From Clavaria fumosa (lineage: Eukaryota; Basidiomycota; Agaricomycetes; Agaricales; Clavariaceae): a stretch of 64,000 nt of DNA. Each line of letters begins with the position of its first letter. Position 1 is the stretch's first letter. Under the pieces are notes generated by a model that saw only the letters and a program-made list of their open reading frames with translations, had not been told where the DNA came from and did no database searches. A program made the translations under genes and the position numbers. The stretch covers positions 3,348,001 through 3,412,000 of the forward strand of contig OX637798.1 in assembly GCA_951802425.1 (NCBI GenBank), given 5' to 3'. Positions 17,462 to 27,900 of the stretch are shown in pieces.

Positions 17462-20400
17462 CTAGACTGAACAGGTATGAGAAAATCTAAATAAATCCTC
17501 TGCTTCTTGCTCAAATTGCTCCCATACATTTGCCTGCCTGAATGCATAGCATGTCAAACCACTCTTTGCCTCTTCCATCTCTCCCAGTCTCATCCACTCC
17601 TCTTTCCTATGCCTGAAGAAGGCTACTGTCCATTGCATCTCATGTTTTAGCAAGTTGACTTCCTCATCCCATCTCTGAAATCATGCACTTGCTCTCAACC
17701 AGTTGACTCTGTAGACTAATCAAAGTTGCCAGACATTTCATGCATATTAATGATTTGTCACTTACATTCCTTCATTTGCTCACTCTGCTCTCCTTCCACA
17801 TTGACATCCAATCTCCAAAACCATGGTAGTTTGTCTGATCACTGTCCAAACCTATTTTCTTCTATGATATCACCTGGCATCTTCAAGTCTTCCTTGGTGA
17901 TGTCATTGAATGTTGGCTCTGTAACACCCAATCTGCATAAAGCAGACTTAGCCTGCTTGTAATCTTGTACTGCCTGCTGGACTCTTGACTCCATCTGCTT
18001 CACCTGGCTCCATGCTCGTGTTGAAGTTTTCTGGCTGCGAGCATTTCAGACCTAATGGCAGTTAGATCGTCAATGACAGTGGAGCTAAAACTTACATTTG
18101 CCCTATATATCATAGACTTCTCACCCAAAGCAATCCTGAGCCACCGTAAAGCATCATTCATCTGCCCTATGCAAAGCTTTGCCTCCCAGTTCCCCATCTC
18201 ATCCAAGTTATGTAATTGCCGAACTTCTTTGGACAAATTAGAGGGCAGAAATAGTGTCACAGCCTCAGGCTGTACTACTACATCTTCCTCATCATCAGAA
18301 GCAGCAACATCAACACTGACTTCTTCATCAAGCTGAGATGAATGGTTTGCCTGCAGTTTAATGGCTTCTTCAAAGAGAGATAAAGTGGCCCATTTCTTCT
18401 CATATTTGCTGATCTCAATCTGGAGGCACCTTCGCTTTTCCTCCAACTCCTTTTTATCAGAGAGTGAGGGTTGCCTCAAAGACTATGTATAGGCAACCAA
18501 AGAGGCCCTATTTTGTTGTGAATGACAGGCAATGGAACTTTGCAATACAACTCACTGAGTGGCTTCTATGCTCAATCCTAGAGCCAAGAGATTAGATATG
18601 CCAGATAGATTTCCAGCAGCATGATGTTTTTGAGAAAGCTCCAGTAGAACCTCAGCACAACCTGGTTCTGTGTAAAAGTGTATGCCATTAGCCAGGCAAT
18701 ATAGCAACTATAGATATGTTTTCCAACTACTGGCCTTTCACATTTGTGACATCGTACACCAAAAGAGCATCTCCCTGTTGAGTCATTGCCTTCTCCTCTA
18801 GGTCCTTCCATTCTAATACCCATGTTGGTTCAAGCCATTTCGTCAACTCATCCAGGGCTAACTTCTTGTCCTCTCTTTCAGTCATTGCTTTTTTAAACTT
18901 GGTGACAATAGATTGTGCTGTGCCAAGTCATCAGCAAAGACACATGTGAGAATATGGGGATTTGCTTACATGCTCTAGACATTTTCTTCCAATTGGAATT
19001 CTGCATGTAGCTGTCCAGTATCTCCTGCCGATGTGGTTGAGACATGCCCCTTGTATGGCTTGCTGCCTTATTAAGTGATGACCAAAGGCTTTCCAATACC
19101 TCCCCATCCAACTGCCCCACACCTTGCACAAAGTTCAAAGAGAACCATGCAAAACATTTTTGGGATGTGAGCACCTAAGTGGAATTTTCCAACTGCAGTT
19201 ATCACTTCAAGATCCTCCTGCACATACAAGTGCCCACTGGCATCAACTCACTGCTGAAAATTGATGTGCCACTCACATCCAACATAATATACAAAAATGA
19301 CTCTCTTGGCAAGTAAGACTTGCTTAAGAGCCTGACAGAAAGAATAGTCAATGTTCATCTGTCTTTGGCAATGTCAATTGGGAGAACAGAATTCAATGGC
19401 ATTCCCCACACACCTCTCTCCTTTTTGGAGATCCACTATGGGGATAGAAACAGCCATGGCGTCCACATGCAGATGCAGCCACTCCAGTAGCATGTAAATG
19501 GTCTCTTCGTAATCCACTGTGTCCATTTGCTTGGGATATTGCATGGTGGTTGTGACATTTAGACTTCTGAAAGTGAATTGTCAATAACCATAGAGGAAAT
19601 AATGCAGGAAATTTGGACCTGTTTTATCTCAATAGACGCCTTAATATGTTCCTGATATACTGCATCTTCAACCATATAACCTCATCCATCACTGAGATAG
19701 ACATCCTCCTCTGGCTTCTTAGTTACAACATTTTCCAGTTTGAAATTGCCATCTGCAACAATTGACAGTTCATAGATGGATCTATATGCTCCTGTTACTC
19801 TGAACATCTTCACAAGATGTGAAATTACTTACAGGTCTTCTGCATGTTTGACTTCATGCTCTGAGACATTTATTCCAGGTTGAGGACAACTGGGACAAAA
19901 GAGTGCCAAATCTCCAGGTTTTTGCATCTGGTTGGGGTCATGTGCAAAGCCTGTCCACTTCAAGGACTTGAGGTACCTCCACTCCCTTGATACCCTCATG
20001 AGTTCTTGGTAACGATCCTGGAAAAAGATAATCAATAATTTTTCAAAGAGACTCTCCATGTGTGATATACATACTGGAACAAGTGAAGGAAGCCTGTTGT
20101 ATGTTATCCTCTGCAGCTTGGTGTAGAAATTATGAGCTGATGTGTGGCACTCCAAAGTTTCAATATGAAACTGATCAAGGACATTGAAGGTAAACGCTGT
20201 GGAGGGCCTCTTGAGGGTAGATGGGAAAAATCACATACAAAGCAGCTGCATGTGTGCTGGTAGGGCATCTTCACTATTACACCATTGCACTTGATGCTTG
20301 TAGATTCCTGAGGTAGTCACAAACACCATGCTTTTTCCCCTCTGAAATGCACCATCCTCAACATCTAGTTGTATGTCCCCTTCTGATTCTCCCTCTTGAA

Positions 20401-20890
20401 CAAGATCATCCTCCCAGATGTCATCCCCAGGGGTGTGAACAGAACTGGCAAAGAGTGTTGGGCAAGGTTTCCCATCATGTCCAAAGTGAATAAGGAGTCC
20501 TAAATTTCCCAGGTCCTCTCTCTCAAAGAACTTCCCTGTCCATCTCTGTATATGATGGAAAGGAAGATGTTGATGTTGTACCAGGCAACAGTTGTGACAA
20601 AGAACTTGTTGGCCCTGGCAACAGTCAAGACAACGAAATAAGGCTAATGGTCCACCACAAACCACACAACTAGAGTCATGTGGGAGAGCCTCAAGTCCAA
20701 CTATTGCAGAGAGGTGAAGACTGCATGCGTCCTCTTTCCACTCTTGCAGGAAGTCATTTTGAGTCTAAATAATTTTGAGTAAGATATATGGTCATACAGT
20801 GTGTTTGGTTTGCACACCTTTCCCTTCTGCGAACATTTGGGAGTAGGACTTTTTGGTGTCTCAAATTCCAAAGTCATTGAAGCCAAGGCT
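17462..20890 (-). pseudogene. KDZ-family transposase (CxC cysteine cluster), decayed
   Basis: Exons on the minus strand carry the order typical of KDZ proteins. First a Cys cluster (CVVCGGPLALFRCLDC, CHNCCLVQH, LPFHHIQRWTGKFFE), then RPSTAFTFNVLDQF, DRYQELMRVSREWRYLK, LALFCPSCPQPGIN, a DGNFKLENV block, ATGVAASACGRHGCF, VQGVGQLDGEVLESLWSSLN, LRIALGEKSMIYRANV, and the C-terminal CYAFRQANVWEQ. Short introns with GT-AG ends are evident (for example about 20195-20224). A TGA at 19682-19684 interrupts SDG-x-GYM, where the family usually has Arg, and the frame is lost around 19390-19440. The block normally read YDxxCQW is YYVGCEW, so a probable catalytic Asp is gone. The gene is therefore dead. Confidence 0.85.
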
Positions 20891-21393
20891 TCAGGACTTA
20901 TCTCTCTGCCTCATTTCTTTGATGGTGATTGAGATACAGCCCTCCTTTCTTGGAATACTGGCTGATCTCTCCCTACCACCTTCCTGCCCCTTGTCCTCTC
21001 CTTAATCTCAAAAACCCTCTCTATGGCTCATGTTGCTCCTTTCTTGCGAATGACTGCACACATGGTTGGTTTCACATTAAACAAAGTCACATGATCACAT
21101 GAGGTGAGACAGGAATGTGACCAACAAAGCCTCATCATGTGCAGCCTTTGTCCTGAAGCTCGCCACTAGATTCACATTGTGTCATGAAGTCTCAACAGCT
21201 TGTTGTTACTCTGAGCAACAGTGTAGATAAATTTAAAATGGTCATAGTTTTTCATACATAACAGGTGAAAAACCTGGTCACTGCTGTTGAATGCATGATT
21301 GAACTACACAAGTTCACATGACAGAAAAAATGATTCATGAAGCAGAAGTATGATTTCACAACATAGAAATTATTTGTACAAGGCAAGAAATTC
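20891..21393. other. Intergenic gap between the KDZ gene and the H3-mimic gene
   Basis: No ORF or repeat recognised. It would contain the 5' region of the KDZ gene and the 3' region of the seven-exon gene, both transcribed leftwards. Confidence 0.5.
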
Positions 21394-23086
21394 CTAAAAC
21401 ATGTAGTAAAAATCTTGGGAGGCCTTCCAGATGGTCAAGAAGCTGGCAGGAGTCCTGTACAGGAGGCGCTTCCCCCAGCCCGCAATTCCTCCACTCGTAA
21501 TCTCCAAGCCACTCTTCCCTGCTTTCTGCCCTTTCCAGCCACATGAACAAGAGACAGAATAAAAACTGGGCTTTGCCATGTCAGTGCCAATTGTCAGTGT
21601 GCGAACAGCATGACAGACTGGGCACTGTGGTGAAATCAAGTCCCCGAGTGGACAGAGATTCTTGTACCACCAGACATACTTGAGGCCGATGAATGGTGAA
21701 AATACCTTGACTGACATATGGGCACCGAGGCCCTCTTCTTCTTTCAAAAGCTTGGGGAGAATGCAAATGATGGAAAAACACTCAACGAAATTCTTGATGA
21801 CAAGTTTCAGCAAAAATGAGGTTGCCAAGTGTGGATAAAAGTTCAGTTGACCAAACCCGATGATGTGGTTGAAACGCTGACTGCTGGTTGTGAGAAAGTA
21901 GGCAGAAACTCAAAATAAGCCACTTACAACTTCACAAACCTTTGCATTGCGAAGAGGGACGCATCCGTCTCCCACATACTCCTACATACCTCCATAATGA
22001 GCATCAAGTGCACACCCTTGGCAAACGATGTGAGATCTGGCCCAAGAATCTCTTCTAGAAACTAAAAATGAATGTATCCAGAACACCAATATCAAAAGTC
22101 ATGTGAAGAAAGACTTACCACTCCGATTTCAAGGGCTGTGCCTGGGGTGCAGTGGGGATCGCCACAGTCTGGGTCGGTATGTGTGTATAAAAAGACAAGG
22201 AGACGCATAACTCTCTTTCTGAATAAGAGAATAGTAATAAACATCAGAAATTGACTTATAAATAAAAAATAAGACTTACTGTTGAATATGTTTTACAAAT
22301 TTTGCCAAGATCGACTGGTGCTTCTGCAATGACTTGATGTCCGATGGAATAACATCCAGCTTGACTTCTAATTCGAGGAATTCCCTTCCCTCTGATTCTG
22401 GGGTGTACCACCTGCTCAGTGTGTTCACCACAGACTTGAAAAGATTGCCCCTTTCAGTGATGGAGCTGAGGCGAATATTGACAAGGGCGATTGAGTTGGT
22501 GTTTTGGTGTGTGTAGTGTCCTTGGAGTGTGGCAGGCTTGACTAACCCAAACAGTTGTGGGATGGGTTGATCATCATGGTGAAGGGGCTAAGAGCTCAAA
22601 ATTCAGTTCCTACCATGCAAGGTATGAAAATAAAACCATACATGATAGGGCTTGTTCTGAGCATCAGACCTGATATGGCAACTCACACACATGAACTTTG
22701 TGTTTGCCTGGGCAACCAAGTGCTGCCCCCCTGGGATACTCAAGCACCTGTCACACATCATTCGTGGACAGTAATTGCAATTTAGAGACAGCCCGCCATT
22801 CCCACACCCAGAACACCACTATGGGGCAGTCAGGTTGGATCCAATGGCAAATCCAAAGGGGGTCCACTCACCTCATCATTTGCCTCTGGGTCTGTGGGAT
22901 GAACTGTAGGCTGATCTCCTGATCAACATGATCGGAATGGACAGACACACCAGTGCTTACCAGAATGAGAGCAGGATCCTTGCGTGCTGGTGCAGGATCA
23001 GCAGACTTGGGATAGTCCTTAGGCAGGGTGGCTCTCATAGCAGGAGCACCAGATGACCTCTTAGCAGATTGCTTAGTCCTAGCCAT
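21394..23086 (-). CDS. Histone H3-tail-mimic protein with PHD-like finger, seven exons
   Basis: Exons: 23086-22961, 22910-22872, 22818-22642, 22587-22280, 22218-22119, 22061-21928, 21883-21394. All six introns are GT-AG and the phases join without a stop to give 457 residues. After the initiator Met the protein begins ARTKQSAKRSSG, matching H3 (ARTKQTARKSTG) at A1-R2-T3-K4-Q5, A7, S10 and G12. Ala at position 2 would favour Met removal, exposing an H3-like N-terminus. Residues 57-102 form a zinc finger CX2C-X8-CX2C-X4-CX2C-X18-CX2C, the PHD spacing with Cys in place of the usual His. A second Cys set (CPVC at 382-385, CSC at 407-409) resembles a zinc ribbon. The ends of exon 7 offer a NAGNAG acceptor. 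It lies 0.5 kb upstream of the KDZ pseudogene in the same orientation. Chromatin binding is inferred; no named family is claimed. Confidence 0.8.
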
Positions 23087-23449
23087 GGTTGTGTGAGCGG
23101 ACAAGGCAGACAAGGTGGTGGAAACATTATCTCAAAGTGCTGAACACATCACATGACTTAAAAAATCATGTGGCATGCGGTAACCACACACAGCGTGGAT
23201 GTCAGTTTAAAGACAAAGTCCAGTTCATTAACTTTTTTTTTCGCTTGACAAATAATCCTAACTACGCAGCTCAGTGGTGTGGAACCCCCAATGTGGGCCC
23301 TCATTGGGAGTTCCCCACCACATGAACCTTACATGATGTCTACAACTACAAAAGAAGAGAAAATGCAGAATCACAGCTGATACCAACACCGGTGGTTGAG
23401 TATGTTGAGTTTTGGGTTGCACATCACAAAATCACCTGAAACTGCTTAA
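23087..23449. other. Upstream region of the H3-mimic gene
   Basis: Presumed promoter segment between the gene start and the inner end of the right Helitron copy. No TATA box is clear and no other gene is seen. Confidence 0.4.
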
Positions 23450-24567
23450 GTTATGAGTTCTTGATTTATCAAGAATTCATTCATCAACCCCAGAAAAGGG
23501 CCCATCATTCATTGATTCATTGATTCATCTTTTTGAGTGCATATAGAGAAAACTTTTTCAGTTTCTTAGCCAAAAATCTGAAAATATTATGGAATGTAGT
23601 ATACAATAAGACACATGATATATCTCAAAATTGCATTGATATCTGTTTGCATTCACTCACAATTTAGCAAACAATGTGTAAAAATGAAAAATTGTTGCAA
23701 AAGATTCTCAGACTTCAATTTAATTGTAAAAATCTTGAAAATATTCATGAAGGTAACCTATCCTGATAGCATTTTTCAAAATACCGGGTTTTCATTAAAT
23801 CCCACTAGTTCTTCCAGCAATAATATTTTAGTTCAATAAAGTCAGACAATCATTTTGCCATTCATCTTTTCTTTTCTTTCATGCTGTGCAGTGTGGCAAA
23901 GTCCTGCCTTTTTGGGATACAAATGTTTCACTCATATCTCAACAGCACATAGACAATCATCAGATTGTTTTATGCTAATATTTTTGTGATTTTATCAAAT
24001 GTACTGTGGGTGTGAGGGCAGTTGAAATTTCATGGCACCCAATCTGCATTTTAATTTTTAAACTCAGAGAGTGCTGAATGTCATAGCTATGTCATAGCTC
24101 CACAACCACTGAATAGAATTATGTGAAACTTTGTAGGTAGATAGGGACCTATGAGTAGGCCCTACAGTAATATGTTCAGGATTTTATCAAGTGAATTACA
24201 GGTGTGGGAGAAAATCCGCGTTGTGCCAATTTTAAACTCCGACATTCTGGAAAGTCGCACTCAGGTACTTCTATGTCCATATCTCTGCAACCAGTTGATG
24301 GATTCTCACTAGATTTTGAGAGTAGGTTGATATGTATGGGTAGTATATACATGAATATTTACAGGAATTTAGCTCATTTACTGGAGGTGCAAGAAAACAA
24401 AATGTTGTGTTACACTCAAAATTTCTTTTGTGGCAGCATTGAGAGTGAAGTTTTTAATTCAGAGTTAGCAGGCATATTACACATGATTTTGAAGCAGATT
24501 TTTTGTTAATTCCAACATCACAAACTGCTTGTAATTTCATGCAGAAATAAGTGAGACACAGTAGTTT
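23450..24567. other. Non-coding 5' region of the right Helitron copy
   Basis: Colinear and inverted with 14900-16050, including the terminal palindrome and the loosely repeated blocks of about 200 bp. It continues after the Copia insertion at 29359-29906. No gene. Confidence 0.6.
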
Positions 24568-24877
24568 TGATGAAGCGTATGCTTCGCCTCCGCTCTTACT
24601 CGCTCTCGGACTCGCTACAGAACAGGCGGCACACGCTTGCACCGCCCTTTCGATAGTTATTCCTGTTCTCCTCTCTATCTATACACCGTAGTTTACCCAT
24701 AGATACTACTTATACCATTGTTGAACACTCGTAGGAGTTCATGCGTTCTTACCTTACCGCGTGAACTCCAGGTTAGTACTTACCCTCTGATTATTGCTAC
24801 TTAAACTAACGAATACATGTGTTCTTACCTTACCGCGTGAACTCCAGTTTCGCTTCGGTGCGCCTGCGCTGTTGTGA
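24568..24877 (+). repeat. Copia 5' LTR
   Basis: 310 bp. Contains a hairpin-forming inverted repeat, GGAGTTCATGCG at 24734-24745 and CGCGTGAACTCC at 24758-24769, with a 12-nt loop. Its right arm recurs near 24832-24843. Six CpG sites present in the 3' LTR are TpG or CpA here. Confidence 0.95.
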
Positions 24878-24892
24878 GATTATGAGACCCGG
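24878..24892 (+). promoter_or_regulatory. Putative primer binding site, half-tRNA (Met-CAU) type
   Basis: The 15 bases directly after the LTR, GATTATGAGACCCGG, are the reverse complement of a methionine tRNA anticodon arm (loop with CAU inside GGGTCTCATAATC) rather than of a tRNA 3' end, which would begin TGG. Drosophila copia uses an internal fragment of initiator tRNA-Met in this way. The assignment here is inferred from this match alone. Confidence 0.55.
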
Positions 24893-24917
24893 TAACGGAC
24901 AGTTGGATTCGGCTGCA

Positions 24918-27900
24918 ATGGATGCCTTTAGATTCCCCAAACTAAATGGACAGAACTACGCTAACTGGTCCGTACACATGAAGTCTGTGTTACAGGCCAA
25001 GTATCTGTGGTTAGTGGTAACGGGCACCGAGGCCTGCCCAGCCAGACCAGCCGATCCGTCACCGGAATCCGCACCGAGCGATGATGATCGCATGAAACTT
25101 CGCGAGTACCTTGACTGGGTGACCCGCGACGGCGCCGCACAGGGCTTGATGCGCAGCGCGACGGACGAGTCGCAGTGGCCACACGTTACGAGCTGTGAAA
25201 CATCAAAAGACATGTGGGATGTATGGAAGCAAGTTCACCAGACGAACCAGCAATCAATAAACATACATTACTTCTTCGAGGAACTCTATACGCGGAAGTA
25301 CATCGATGGGGCGCTAATGGCCGACCACATTGCCGCCATCCTCGACATCCGGGACCGCATAATTCAAGCCGGGGAAGCGATCCCCGACCTCCACATTGCC
25401 CGCGCGATGATACTATCGCTACCGAAGACGTTGTCCTGGGAAATGATCAAGATACAGCTCTTTGACATCAAGGTTCTTACCTCTGACATTGTGAGCACGA
25501 AGCTCCAGACCGAGGCGAACCGACGCATCCGCGAGAAACCCGGTGGGGGCCAGACTGCGCTCCAGGCCTCCACGAAGTCCAAGAAGGGCAGTGGACGAGG
25601 CAACGGACAGAATCGACCGAAGGGCAAATATGGTCGCGGCCCACAACCTGAAGATGTGTGTTGGAAGTGTAAGGAAACTGGCCATTGGGGAAATCAGTGT
25701 CCGAACGCACCACAAGAACACGACGACAACAAGAAAAGAGGCCACTCACATGGGAAGGCTTCGGCGCATGCAGCGACGTGCGACCTCCTGGATCTTGTGC
25801 CGCGAACTGCTGGGTCCGTTTTTATGGCTACGCAACCTGATCCCATTGTCAAGGTAATCCTTGACTGCGGAGCAACGGCCCACATGTTCCACGACAGGTC
25901 CTTCTTTTCGTCCTATACGCGGACGACTGGTTATTCCGTGTCTGTCGGAGACGCTCGAAACGTACCGGTCGGGGGCTACGGATGTGTCCGTTTGAGGATT
26001 AAAGTCCCTGGTGGGCATCACACAATGGTGTTACACGGCGTCATGCACGTCCCAAAGCTCGCTATCAACCTTATTAGCCTTGGTGCACTTCAAAGTGATG
26101 GAGCATCTTACAGGAGTACAAAAGACGGGTTGTTGGTGATGCAGGGGAGGGACGAGATCCTTCACGCCGAGCTCAGGAGCGGGCTCTACTTTGTGGATTG
26201 TGTCCGTGCGGATGCCGCCGCTGCCTACGAAGTCTCCTCTGGTGCGAGCCTTCGAACATGGCATCGACGGATGGGACATCTACACCTAGGAGCAATTCGT
26301 GAGCTCGCACGAACAGGAATGGTGAAGGGACTCACCATATCCTCAAGCGACTACGACCGTGTTTGCGAGGGCTGCGCGATGGGAAAATCCCACCGCTTGC
26401 CACTTCCAAAACGAAGCGAGACAAAGTACGGACCTATGGACTTGATTGTCGCTGACTTGACAGGACCTATGAAGGTCGAGACGTGGACCGGGATGCGCTA
26501 CGCCCTCGTCATTGTCGAAGTCAGTTCCAGGTTCGGTATGGCGCGACTATTGAAGACGAAAGACGAGGCGCCTGACATGTTGAAAGAAATAATCACATTG
26601 TTAGAACGACAATCAAGGCAGAAGTTAAAATGTCTACACACCGATAATGGGACCGAGCTCGTAAATGATAGAGTTGATGAACTCTGTAGCCGCAACGGGA
26701 TCCGCCACGAGACGAGCGTTCCCTATGGGCCAGAACAGAATGGTATAGTTGAAAGGTTCATTGCTACGTGCTTTGAAATGGTTAGATGCATGCTACACTC
26801 AAGCCACATGGACTCACGGTACTGGGGGGAGGCGTTGATGTACGCCATACACATTCGAAACCTCTCACCGACCGCTGCCATCGCCGACGTCGTCCCGTAC
26901 GAGGCCTGGACCGGCCGGAAACCTGATGTGTCGCACCTACGAATTTTCGGATCCATCGCGTATGTGAATATACCGAAGAAGGTACGAGGGGGGAAGTTGG
27001 AACCTACCGCTGTGAAGTGTCGCTTGCTCGGATGGTGGGCTGACGAAACTAAAGGTTACCGACTTGAAGATATAGAAACGAAGAAGCTAATCACCTCTAG
27101 GGACGTCCGCTTTGTTGAGAATATTGAGCCAGCCGATATAGCCGTTATCGAAGGAGACGATACCCCGAGCGAGGTGGATGACCTGCGTGAGCGAAGGCCG
27201 ACCGAACCTTCGGATGTACCGGTGGTGCCCACGGACGTTGACGATGCTGTCGAAAGCATTGAAAGGTTAGAAGTAGCCGAAGAGGTGGGAGAAAACTTAC
27301 CGCAGGAAGCAGTAGTCCCTCCGCCTCATCGCGAACGCCCTACCCGGGCGCGACGACAGCCAGCTCGCCTTGATCAAGCCGCTACGGAAGAAGAGGTTGA
27401 TAGGGCTATCCAGAGGGGAGAACATCATGTTTTTGTTGCCAGAGATGGGGATCCACGGACGTACCGAGAAGCGATGCTCTCACCGCATGCAAAGGAGTGG
27501 GAGAAAGCCGTAACTGCAGAGTTTGAACAGCTACGCACGTTCGGGACGTTCGAGTGGGTGCCAAAGGTTCCTGATGGACGGAAAGCGATAGGGAGCCGGA
27601 TAGTCTTCCAGACGAAACGAGACGGTAACGGAAATGTGGTCAGGTATAAGGCGCGGGTGGTTGCGAAGGGATACTCACAGGTACCTGGACAGGACTTCAC
27701 TGCGACGTTTGCATCCGTCGCACGTCTGACTACACTTCGAACGCTCCTGTCGATGGCCGCACGAGAGGACTGGCTACTCCATCAAGTCGACGTAGTGGGA
27801 GCCTACCTGCGAGGAGATTTAGAGGAGGAAATCTACTTGGAGCCGCCCGACGGAGCACGTACCAGCGAGAAAGACAAGCGCGTTTGGAGACTACAGAGGC

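Noticed and set aside
21394..21828. Single-exon 144-residue gene
   Set aside because: It is the last exon of the H3-mimic gene; its apparent start is a TTG inside the exon and upstream exons join in phase.
24819..24917. Copia start codon at 24819
   Set aside because: This ATG lies inside the 5' LTR upstream of the primer site; a start at 24918 (or 24882) is more plausible.
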